A DNA stretch of 64,000 nt from Apostichopus japonicus (lineage: Eukaryota; Echinodermata; Holothuroidea; Aspidochirotida; Stichopodidae), in assembly GCF_037975245.1 (NCBI RefSeq), contig NC_092571.1, positions 16,609,917-16,673,916 of the forward strand, in the 5' to 3' direction. Both the position numbers and the translations under genes were made by a program. Shown in pieces: positions 1 through 11,700 of the stretch (its first letter is position 1; each line of letters opens with the position of its first letter). A model generated the notes under the pieces. The model worked only from the letters and a program-made list of their open reading frames with translations. It had not been told where the DNA came from and did not search any database.

Positions 1-642
1 TACAAGTCTGTCCCTTTGGTTGTGGCCAAATTTGTATGGATGGGGTGGAAAAGGGTCCCCCCCCCTCTATCAAAACAGATGTTAGAGGAATATTGACGAT
101 CTTCTGGAGAACAAACCTGTCTCTGTTGGAAACTATTACTTTGACAGCAAATTACGCCAAGAGTCAAAGGTCACCTTAAGCCGACCTCTTACAAAACGAG
201 ACCTAGTGTCAGATCATGAAAACTGTTGAACGTATCAAAAAATGTTCGTACTTAAAAATGAGAAAAGATTATACGGTGAATACAACATATATACTTGACG
301 TGTTAAAGGATATATGTTAAAATAGTAAACAACTAACAAAACATTGACACTAAATACATGCAATCAAATAAGAAGAAACGATAAAGAGAAGGAAAAAAAA
401 ATCAGAATAATTTATACATAATTTGTTATACAATAGGTAAAAATTTCACTCCTTTGAATATCATAAAAAACAGAATCGAAAACTTGAACAATTGCACAAA
501 CAGAATGGAGACATACTTGAGAGAGTATGGATCAAGGTTTTTCTCTCATTCTTCCCAATAAATTTCATTCGAGAAGGTGAGACGAGGTTTCATATGTGAT
601 GGTGGCAAATTAAAATCAACTGCATTGTCTGGTGTTTACATT

Positions 643-1010
643 TATATATCTTGTGTGGTCTTATTCTTACGAGATAACTTTCCCTTAATACTTCCGTTGC
701 TCGTCCTCTAGCGGCCTTCACAACTTTGACTCGGTATTAAATAGGGAGTATTCTAATTAACAAGAACTTTACCAAGGCCTCCATCTAAATCTTTTGAAAT
801 GAGAAAACTAAACCATGGTGTATAATTACATATTTTGTGTGGTCTTTATTCTTACAAGATTTCTTTCCTTAACTTCCCTTGCTTGTCCTCGAGTGGCCTT
901 CACAACTTTGACTCGGTATTGAATAGAGAGTTTTCTAATAACTAGAACTTTACCAAGGCCTCAATCTAAATCTTTTTGAAATGAGAAAACTAAACTACGG
1001 TGTATAATTA
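643..1010. repeat. 184-bp direct tandem duplication
   Basis: Two copies (about 643-826 and 827-1010) share TTGTGTGGTC, GGCCTTCACAACTTTGACTC, AGAACTTTACCAAGGCCTC and GAGAAAACTAAAC. They differ at scattered bases and small indels. No coding sense seen. Confidence 0.88.
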
Positions 1011-1114
1011 CCGTCGCTCGTTAGGCTCTGTGACAGACATAAACTGATCATTCCTGTGTCTTTACTGATCCAAGTAACTATGACCTTAGCAATCTGCCCC
1101 AGTTTTGGACAATT

Positions 1115-1450
1115 TCATTTTTTTAAATCATGATCTTTCTTGTCCCACTTCAAAGAGCTTGTAATGCGAGTGTGAGCAGTTTTAATATCCCTGTTTCTGT
1201 TTGATATTGAATGATAAGAACTGTTCATACTATCTGCAGGATTGTTCCAAAGATTGATAAGGTAGTAGAGGCATAGCCTTTGTACTAAAGCATAAGAAAA
1301 TTTGTCCCTACTGGCCGGTAGCACCGATTCATCTAAATTCATACACATTTGAATAAGCATCACTTTCTTTAATTGGATATAGTTATTTCCACGCGCTTTC
1401 TCGCAAGCTTCAAGGACCTTGTCAAATAGTAGATGCCAATAGCCTGCTGG
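1115..1450 (-). CDS. Unassigned ORF, possibly a terminal exon
   Basis: About 110 open codons (GYWHLLFDKVLEACEKARGN near the start, LVQRLCLYYLINLWN in the middle, a lysine-rich end). The composition resembles folded protein rather than repeat translation. An in-frame TGA lies just upstream (1457-1459), so if real it needs an acceptor such as the CAG near 1446-1448. I do not recognise the family and see no partner exon nearby. Confidence 0.3.
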   Translation of the reverse strand, partial: PAGYWHLLFDKVLEACEKARGNNYIQLKKVMLIQMCMNLDESVLPASRDKFSYALVQRLCLYYLINLWNNPADSMNSSYHSISNRNRDIKTAHTRITSSLKWDKKDHDLKK

Positions 1451-1460
1451 CAATGGTCAT

Positions 1461-4009
1461 CTGTGACTTCTATTACAGAAAATGAATAAATTAACTGACT
1501 GATAAAAGTGCTAGCTCATTCAATCACACCCATCCATTTATACTTATTTTGAAGTCACTAATTACTATTATTTGTTGTTGTAAAGTCAAGCGATCACTTT
1601 CACATTTTCAATTTCACACAGTTATTTCAAAATCCCCTGAGATGATTTAATATTTTAAACCTTCTTTCCCAGAGAATTTCCATGTTTCAAAACCATTTTT
1701 CCAAAACAAAAAAAATAAAAAAATTAGACAAGTGCTGTGAAGAGTCTTGCTGGTAAGATGTGCTTTCAAATCCTGTTTTTCCTATTCCATGTAATAAGAT
1801 ACTCCCTGAGTCATACTAATTCATAATTAATGAAGATTACCATGGCAACCAGTTTTGAAGTGGTTTCGGTACTCCTAAGTCTAAGGATGAAGTATTGTTG
1901 TGGCCAGTTGGAAACAAAAATGATGGCAGGTTTTGTTCTAGAACAATTAGCTTAGTAGCTGCTAGCCAGTTGTTTCCAAAAACACAGCCTTGAATGAAGG
2001 CCCCCCAACTTATCAAGATTTTGTTGATATATATATATAATATTATTATTATACCATATTATAATGGAAATATAGTAATATAATTTTATACCACAATAAC
2101 ATCGTAATAACAAAGATCATTGAATAACATACGAGCCCAAACATCATTTTGACGGTCAAACATTGTACATTCTTTTTCACCAATGCTGGGTGTGTACAAA
2201 CACAAACCCCAACCGAGATAATTCAAGACCATCCACTTCATTAAACCATCGATAAATTTGATTTCTTTCAGCTAAGCCTACAATTGTTTTGCCCCCACAT
2301 ATTGGTCTCCATGATAAAACATTTCACAGCCAGTTCCTAATACCTATTTCAATTCAGATTTGGTACGATCCCTGAGATATTAAAAATTAATCACAACATT
2401 TCAAAACATTGTTCATTACAATGGTTTCTCGTTTCAACTATTAGCTAGAGTCCAGTTTCCTGCCTGACAAAAGTTTGCCCTGACGATTGACTACGTTACT
2501 TGTATGTTAAAATTCTTCCGTCAAGGAAAGTAAATGATATAATGATATAATTTTGTGGGTAATAACGAAGGTGAAAATAGCTTGACAAGTGGCAAAACTA
2601 TTACAAGTCAAGTTGTGCTTGGTGTTGCCATACATAGATTCATCTATCTAGCAGGTACAATTTTTTCAAGCCTTTCTACAGATGGTTCCTATCATTAATA
2701 CAAGTTTTGCTATTTTTTTTAAAGTGTTTCTTGACAGGTTTTGCTAGCCTTTCTGATGGTTTATCAACCTCTCAAGTCAAACAGAGGAACAATTTCTATG
2801 ATGTTAAGCTTAGGCACGCAATTTACTATATAGCTTTATGTGTTAGGCTAGATTGACATTTAAGTTGCTGACATACCAAACAGTATTTATCTTCAAATAT
2901 ATAATCATTGTCACTGTGCTTCTTTGCAGAGAAAATGCTCTCCTCTCCTGGAGTGATCAAAACAGAATAGTTTAATTATTACCAAAAAAAAAAAAATGCA
3001 GCCATGGTAAACAATTAGGGTGGGATCAAACATTGCACTTTTTCCTTCCAAATTAAAAGACCTCTTTATGCACTTTTCTCCTACCCTGCTTCAAAATAAT
3101 TGCTGGAGACTAGATGATGAATGTAGCTCCATTGTGCTTTGAAAAAAAAAAAAAAATCTTATCACTAGTTGTTATAATGTTTTACAACAGCCAGCCCTTC
3201 AAATATACATGGGTAAGGATTAACGTAGACAAAATTGAGGCGCTTTTAAATCGGCCATGTAAGGCACTGTGTCAATGGGCAGGTTGCCGAGTGGGCTGCA
3301 GCTTCATGCAGCCAGGCTGTGCTTCACACAATATCTGGATTGTTTGGTATATCGCAACCGCCATGGTGCATGGGATCTTGCAGCCGATTCAGCTTGTCCT
3401 TTTGACACGGGGCCTTCGTCAATCAAGTGATTAGGATAACAAGTAATTGGTTTTAAAAAAAAAAGGGGGAGGGGGTGGAAAACCTTGGTAGGAAAAGAAA
3501 GTCATAGAATATGGAAATAACAAAACAAATATGACTGAAAATGCAATTCATTTTCAAATTATGTTAAAAATTTTAACTAGTGTTAACTAGTTACATAACA
3601 CACATGAAAAACACAATGAGCACACTTCCATGTAGTGAGTGGTATCACTGTATGCCACAATCTGCATGAATTCTGTGCGAATAATTATGTCATGTTCTTG
3701 TTCAAGACCAGACCAAGTACATTGCCTGCAATAGATGAAAATTTGACCTGAAGCGGGTTAATAATTTGTATCTACAGAAACATGTCCAATAACTGAGAAT
3801 ATAAATTAAGCAATATTTAACATAAAGTTTTGGTTAAAAATTGGAATACTATTTTACAAATCATTCTCAGAGTTTTGTAGACTTCACAGAGCCATAAACA
3901 AATGCACAACTTGAAAGCATAACCATGGTTGCTTCAGGGATGGATGCATTAAAAATCAATATAATTCCCAATTAAAAACAAAGACGGATCTTAAATAGTA
4001 GAACTAGGC
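1461..4009. other. 3' flank of gene 1, nothing assigned
   Basis: AT-rich unique-looking sequence with short A and AT runs. The ORF at 3114-3434 on the plus strand starts through an A-rich run and has no recognisable content. Confidence 0.5.
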
Positions 4010-4510
4010 TACTTTGCAATATAATAATGTAGAGCAACACAGTACAACTATTCTGTACAACAACTCTGTACAGTAACACTGTACAACAATTCAGTACAGT
4101 GTTACTGTACAATTCAGTACAGTAACTCTGTACAGTAACACTGTACAACAATGAAGTACAGTTACACTGTACAACAATGCAGTACAGTAACTCTGTACAA
4201 TTCAGTACAGTAACTCTGTACAGTAACAATGTACAACAATGCAGTACAGTAACACTGTACAACAATGCAGTACAGTAACACTGTACAACAATTCAGAACA
4301 ATAACACTGTACAACAATTCTGTACAGTTACACTGTACAACAATTCTGTATAGTAACACTGTACAACAACTCTGTACAGTAACACTGTACAACAATTCAG
4401 TACAGTAACACTGTACAACAAATCAGTAGAGTAACACTGTACAACAATTCTGTACAGTAACACTGTACAGCAGTTCTGTGTAACACTTCTATACAACAAT
4501 CACTACACTG
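4010..4510. repeat. TGTACA-rich minisatellite downstream of gene 1
   Basis: About 500 bp of imperfect 20 to 28-bp units built from ACTGTACAACAATTC and TGTACAGTAACACTGTACAA. The palindrome TGTACA recurs throughout, so each unit can form a hairpin. Long minus-strand ORFs here are only the translation of the array. Confidence 0.93.
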
Positions 4511-5378
4511 CAATTATGCAGCATTACTGTACAGAGATCAGCGCGCTTACAATGAGCTATGTGGAATTCAGTAAAGGTAAATCGGTTATTTCAATTCCTT
4601 CCCTTTGTTTAATAGTACCATCCCAATTATAACCACACCCTCCCCTCATAGGCATCTCTAGACATAAGATATCATCTACATTTGGTCACTGCAAGAATTA
4701 GTGAGTGCACTTTTCTCACAGGTCTGTAGTCAATACTCAGAAAGAAATTGGACTTTAACGTATCCAATTGTACACTGGCTTGTATCTAGTTGCACATAAC
4801 ATTCAGTTTTTGACCATACATAGTCCTCCCACCCCACTCCCCTCCCTCACAAAAAAATGGGGCTCACCTTAACTCTCCCAGAGTTTCATTTTTCATTTTT
4901 TTATCGCTTTTTGTGAGATATTTTCAGTTCTCGTTGTCAATTGTAGCTAACGACATAATCGAGGCTAATAGGACTTGACAGAACTGAATTTAAGTTCCAG
5001 TACATCTGCAGTCCCACCTGATGGCCATATATTTCTCTTCGGAACCAGATTGTAATCCATTGCAGAGGAAAAGGGTTTTACCTGTGCTTAAATGATTTCC
5101 TATTGGAGTGTTGTCGATTCACATTCTGGCAGTAAATAAAGCAACATTTTCTATTTATCTACTGAATAAATTATATCCTAGAATAACACATTTGGAAATG
5201 TCCTCTCTGACATCATTGCCATGACAACCATTATCAAAACCGAAAGACCCTAATTCCGTTGAGGTTCATTTCAGCAGACTTTTAAACTGAAACGAATTCT
5301 GTCTTGCCGGTTGTATTCAAAATGGACCCTTTAAAACCTTCACCTACCTAATCAATCAAACAAATGATCGATCAATCA
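4511..5378. other. 3' flank of gene 1, nothing assigned
   Basis: Between the minisatellite and the candidate poly(A) site. No exon, RNA gene or transposon end recognised. Confidence 0.5.
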
Positions 5379-5384
5379 TTTATT
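5379..5384 (-). terminator. Candidate polyadenylation signal of gene 1
   Basis: AATAAA on the minus strand about 220 nt after the stop codon, followed by a T/G-rich stretch. It is the first canonical signal I noticed after the stop. AT-rich flanks produce such hexamers by chance, so use is not certain. Confidence 0.4.
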
Positions 5385-5603
5385 CGAAGGCAAAAGAGAC
5401 CTGGTCACAGCATATCCTAACAAAATCTTTTCAACCTATTTACGAATAAACAACTTCGGGGTGGCCGTTTTCTTAGTGAGACCAGCTGCCAACGTCTACG
5501 TGTGAAAGGGCTTCCTTCAATCCTCTTACAAATAAATATCACACTACTAGATGACAGCCTGAGCAACGATATCTTCTCTCCGTGTCTCTTTATAATCCTG
5601 GAT

Positions 5604-5799
5604 TCATGTGAAGAGGCCATCCACCAGTAAGGCGTTCGCAGCTTTCTCTACCGCAACACTCGTGGAAGACAGCACCACCTGTAACCTCTGTTCGTGGATC
5701 TCGTAGGTCGTGGAGTTGGCGAGATGGAGAGCATAGCTCAGTGGGGAGAGTCCTTCTGCTTCGTAAGCGCCTATGGAACTAGGTCCGTAAATCATATGC
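5604..5799 (-). CDS. Gene 1 coding exon 16: C-terminus and stop
   Basis: 196 nt, residues 724-788, TGA at 5604-5606. [17 protein letters not shown] corresponds to GCPII RHVIYAPSSHNKYAGES. The end [14 protein letters not shown] lies where GCPII has VQAAAETLSEVA and TFR1 has IQGAANALSGD. Confidence 0.95.
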
Positions 5800-8700
5800 C
5801 TGAATGAGGAAGGGTTTTAGTAACGAAAGAAAAATGTCACCTTTTATTAATGTTTATTTAACGGTTAATTAATGCGGTGATTAGAAAACGATCGATTGAT
5901 TGAAACCCTGGGAGATCTCTCAGAACGAGAGGAAACCAGTCTTGTGCGGTCGTACGTTTCGAAGGATGTGAGAAGATAACAATCAATGCTTCAGCATTTT
6001 GTGACTTAATTTTACCACGTGTGTTGCTATGGAAAGGTGAAGGGTGCCATCGAAATGTTTACCATGGTCCTTTTTATTTAATGAGCCAATTTCTGCCAAA
6101 TGTTGAATTGCTTAAATGAATGGGAGTAAATTGTCGATATGATATTTTAACATTTTGCACATTAAGTGTCAGATTTCTCACATACGTTGCAGTTCAACAA
6201 TTTTCTGCAAAATGTATGTTCACTTAGAAGTAAGCAATTTTATATACACTTTGACATTTTGCTGCAAAATAATGAATTACACAACATCATAAGCAACTAT
6301 TTTTAACATTTTGGTGAACAAAATGTTGAAATAAATAAGATTCATATAGTATTAGTACATTTCAGACTTTTTCTTTCCGAAAATTGCTAAAATGATCACT
6401 CTTATGTTGAATGAGCAACTCATCCTTTTTGCTGCAAAATTCTAAAATTGTTGGTCAACAATTTGATGAGTAGTCATTTTTCAACGGAATGATGGATTTA
6501 TTTATGACTTAATAAATGTACGGATCGGATCATTTTGCTAAAAATTGTCAATAAAATTAAAGGGAGTTCAGACATATTCACCGTAATGTTTCCGTACCTT
6601 GTAGACACATTTTGGTGCTGTTCAAGTATTCGAGCATTTTAATTCCAGGTGAACTTTGCACATGACACTGAGGACTTTTTTCTCCTATGCAAACGGCACC
6701 CAAACACCTCACCAGCCCTCTGCTGCAACTGATGTTATTAATAACACCTCTGATTACAGTAAATTTAACCTATTAGTGCTCATTAGTGTGATTTGAAAAT
6801 AATCGAAAAAGACCTCTTCTTCCATAATTACAAACAGTATTGTATAGTGTAGTGTTCAAGTGCACTTTAACATAGGCAGTCAGAGACTTCAACTTGCCCA
6901 GTTTCGAGGAACTGGATAGGACTGATATGACAGCGCCCTCTATTAATGTTAGTCTTGGCTTGAGAGTCCCATTGTATTTCTCCGAGTGAAATTAATATCT
7001 TATATTCCATCAATTTGCGTCAAGTGATCGTCATTAGTAAAAAACAAAAAACACAAGAAAACCACCAAGAAAACAAAAACACAAAATACAATTGCGACTT
7101 AATCCACCTCAATGAGACACCAGAAAGTACGCTGAGGTGGACATCAAAGTCAACTCACCGTAACTGTGGATACATATGGCCCTTCTCATCTGAACTTAGG
7201 AAAGCCCTCTCGACGGCTACTAACCTATCGTTGGCTTCTCGTACTTGTAAATCACTGGAAAAAAAATCAAAATGACACAGGCTTATTAAGGCATTCATTT
7301 TGTTTAGAACATTATTTTTAACACAACTGTAATAAGAAGAAAGTTGAAAGTAGCAAACAACGACTGTCCCCTCCCCCCCATCCCCCCCCCCCAAAGAAGA
7401 TGATTTATGATTGAAAATGAAATATGCTAAGAATTGTGCAGGGTAAGGGAACCACTGTCAAAACCATTTAAATTAGAAGGAATACTTTCTGTTATAATGT
7501 CACCTTTTTTTTCTAAAGAAAAAACCTGCTGCCTTCTTCTCAATTCCAGCCCAAGGCCTCATTATTTGCAATGATGTGCCAATTTCAATATGAAATACTT
7601 TCGATATGATTACATTTCTATGTTCTGTGACAAGATCTCAACATTTCATCGCCACCCTAGACTTTATACGTTCTGTATCGATATGTCTATGCTGCATGCA
7701 CCTCACAGCAGGGAAACACAAGCTCATTGTTGGTGAGACCTGGCATGCTACTTCATAATAAAGTATCAGAGAATGGTTACTCACTTTTTCACATCTATTT
7801 GCTGTATAAATGAAGAGTGGAATTTACTTGCGGCATCCTTAAACTTATTAACGGCTCTTTCCAATTGATCTGTAAGAAAAGAAAAAACATACTTAAATAA
7901 TAGAGAGTGTTACAAAGAATTATCTGACAATTGTAAAATGTGCTTATCTGTGGAACTGCTAAATGCAGTCCTGTTTAACTAGGAAATGTAAACTAGATTG
8001 ATAAGTTTTAATTATCTGATAAGATGGTAATTTTAGACTGGCCTTAATTATCTGATCTAATTGACTGCAAACCTGATTTAAGAGACCTGTTGAACTACAA
8101 ATAAAGACCCTGGTGATTTACAAATTGTAGCCATTTCATTTATTTATTCCAGTATAATCCAAATTTACATTAATAACAAGAGCCCAAGGGCACTGTGGTT
8201 CCTTGCTTGGGGTATATGACAATACACATAATATTATCAAGCAAGATTGGGCTCAAATAGTCCAAGTAATTGTGGTCCTACATGTTCCCATAAAGTAACC
8301 AACACTATAGCCAACACCTTTGTGATCACAAAATGTGATCGGATTTTTGATCAAAAGGCACTTTTGAGATCTAAATATGGCTTCGAAAATGTAAGAAATA
8401 TAAGGTCACCTACAAGCGGGTCAACAGATATGATAACATTGGTGACCTCAGATGACATGACCTTTAAGTTTGAAAATGTTCCACCATCCCATTCACAACT
8501 TGTCCCAAAATATCAACCATGTCACACCTTGGCATTGGGATTTAATTGCATTAAATGTCTGAAAATTAACTTTGAACTTGTATCATAACTTCACACACAC
8601 AAGGTCACTCGGAGGTCAACCAATTGACATTTTTGATCAGTGAGACCTAAATAGAGCATTAAAACTGTACAAATTCAAACATTTTTTTTTTGCCCATTTT

Positions 8701-11700
8701 CTCCCCTCAAAATACTAGTTTTTTAACATTAGCTGACTTTTGGTGAACTTGGATCACATGACCGCTAAGTTTGAAAATATTCCCCTATACCATTCGCAAC
8801 TTGTCCAAAAAAAACAACCTTGTCACACCTTGGCACTGGGAGTTATTGCATTAAATGTCTGAAAATTAACTTTTACCTCCTATAACTTCACACACAAAGC
8901 TCATCCGGGGGTCAACCTATTGACATTTATGATCAGAAGGTACCTTTAACATCTGAAAATAGCATCGAAACTGTAAAACTCCACAAAACATGAAAAGGTC
9001 ACCAGTGGTCAAATTGAGGTCAAGGGTCACCCAGACGCGGGTCGACAATTGGATTACATTGAAGCAACTCCCAACCCGAACGGACAATTTGTTCTCAAGT
9101 TATTGCAAAAATACTAGTTTTTTATCATTAATTGACCTTTGGTGACCTTGTATCACATGACCGTTAAGTTTGAAACTATTTCCCTATACCATTTGCAACT
9201 ACTCCCAAATTATCAACCGTGTAACACATGGGCACTGGAAGTTATTACACTAAATGTCTGAAAATTAACTTTGACCTCAAATAACTTAACATACAAAGGT
9301 CACCTTGGGTCAACTTATTGACATTTTTGATCAATGAGACCTAAATAGAGCATCAAACTATACAATTTCAAACATTTTTTTCTTTGCCCATTTTCTCCCC
9401 CCAAAATACTAGTTTTTTAACCATTAATTGACCTTTGGTGACCTCGAATCACATGACCGTTAAGTTTGAAAATATTCCCCTATACCATTTGCAACTTGTC
9501 CAAAAATATCAACCATGTCACATCTTGGATCTGGGAGTTATTGCATTAAATGTCTGAAAATTAACTTTGACCTTGTATAACTTCGCACACGAAGGTCACA
9601 CGGGTGTCAACCCATTGACATTTTTGATCGGAAGGTACCTTTGATATCCAAATCTAGCATCAAAACCAAACATTTTCTTTTTTGCTCGTTTCCTCCCAAA
9701 ATAAGCACATTTTTTCTAATGTGACCTTTGACCTTGGTCTCAGATGTAGTTTAATCTCCTGATTCCAAAAACAAAACGATAAGTCTGTACAACTATCCTA
9801 ACTCCGACCGAAAAACTTTGACCCCATATAACTTCGCACATAAAGGTCACACCGGGTCAACCTATTGACATTTATGATCAGAAGGTACCTTTGACATCTG
9901 AAAATAGCATCAAAACTGTAAAAATCCCCCAAAACACGTAAAGGTCACCAGAGGTCAAATTGAGGTCAAGGGTCACCCAGATGCGGGTCGACAATTGGAT
10001 AACATTGAAGCAACTCCCAACCCTAACGGACATTTCGTTCTCAAGTTATTGCAATAATACTAGTTTTTTATCATTAATTGACCTTTGGTGACCTCGGATC
10101 ACATGACCGTTAAGTTTGAAGATGTTCCCCTAACCAGTTCACAACTTGTCCCAAAATAGCAACCTTGTCGCACATTGGCAATGGGAGTTATTGCAGTTTT
10201 AATATTTTCGGTTTTTGGACCATAACTGACCTTTGGTGACCTTTGTGGGCACTAAAAACAATAGGGCACACCTCCATATGGCGGATCTATAGTCCAAGTT
10301 TGGCCTCAATCCAGCATTCCCTTATTGAGATAGAGCGTACCCAAGCAAGTGTCACAGACGCACACACACACATACACACACACACACGCACACACACACA
10401 CGCCAACCTGACTGCATAGGTTCCTTTTGCTAAAGCAAGGAACCAAATATCAAATCAAAGTCGATAGTCTATAACAAATTTTCAAGTGCTTCTGTTTGGA
10501 TAAAGACTTTTTTTTTTGCAGCACAGTAAATAAAACAAAAATTTCAGAATGATTGTATTTTATATTTTGACACGATATGAGGATTTGTTAACAATTCTAT
10601 TGGCTTCAAATTAAAACCAAATAATGCTGACAGAGGGAGCTATTCATCATCATCATCACTAATTTATTTGTTTTTAATCTATTTAAACTGCAAATATGTA
10701 AGACTACATATTTTAGGTCTCCTACACATCAAAAAATTTAATTATATGACAACAACTATCTGCCATCGTATCGTAAATTACATACCCAAATTGAAGTCGG
10801 GGTAAGTTTCCTGGAGTTTGAGATAATACGATTCTATAACGGTGGCGTAGTCGTTGACGTCTACGGGAAGGACGATGTCGTCGGCGTACATCAGCAGCAG
10901 ACGACCCGCAATCTCCGTCATGGCTCTGTGCTTCTGCCAGTCTGTGTCTATGAACGTTTCCACGTAATGCACCGTGTCCAGGCTGGTGTGCCACAGGGGG
11001 TATCGAGGTATGTGTTTCCCGTTCTGGTGAGAGAGAGGGGCGATCAATCGGTGAGCTTGTCTGACGGGTCCATTTAATTTGGTTAAAATATTGACAGAGA
11101 TTTGAATTCTTAAAACGGTCTCACATGTATGTTGGTGATGTGGAATCCAGACCACATTCTAAAGAATAACAATGTAACTTGAGATAATTATTAAACAAAT
11201 ACATCATTTTTTAAGCATCTGTTTCACTAGCCTATAGAATGATCATACTATAACCCATCTACTCCTTATAGACTTTACAATAATGATTGGCAGACGTTGT
11301 TTTACTTCGTACATTTTCTTTCCTCACTTACACACTTCCTCAGAGAGGAACCTTACATTCTGACCATTCTGGAATTCCCCCACCGCCCAACCCCCCACCC
11401 CTACTGGATATCTTGCTGGGTTATTTATTGGTAGTTATGACAGTTGCATCGTTACATTGAAGTGAGAGTCTATAAAACATACCCTCATTCTCTCCCATCC
11501 CATGCCCTCACCACCTTCCCCCACCCTCAAAAAAAAAAAAAGAAATCCCAAAAATTAATGAGCAAAACATATCAAATGCCTTTGAATGTTTGTTAAGAAT
11601 AAACAGTGAAGAATTTCCCATTCTCTCGGTGAAATGTTGATGCTTAATTTTCTGTCATGTGATGAATACTTAACTATACAGAAGAAGAACATAGGAAATG

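Noticed and set aside
3972-4499. Overlapping minus-strand ORFs rich in Cys, Leu, Tyr and Val
   Set aside because: They are translations of the TGTACA minisatellite in three frames.
4680-4700. CAGTGA on the gene 1 sense strand as a possible iron-responsive element
   Set aside because: The flanking five bases do not pair and no bulged C is present.
8247-8588. 113-codon plus-strand ORF
   Set aside because: Lies inside the repeated blocks of the 2.3-kb element, and the other block copies are not open.
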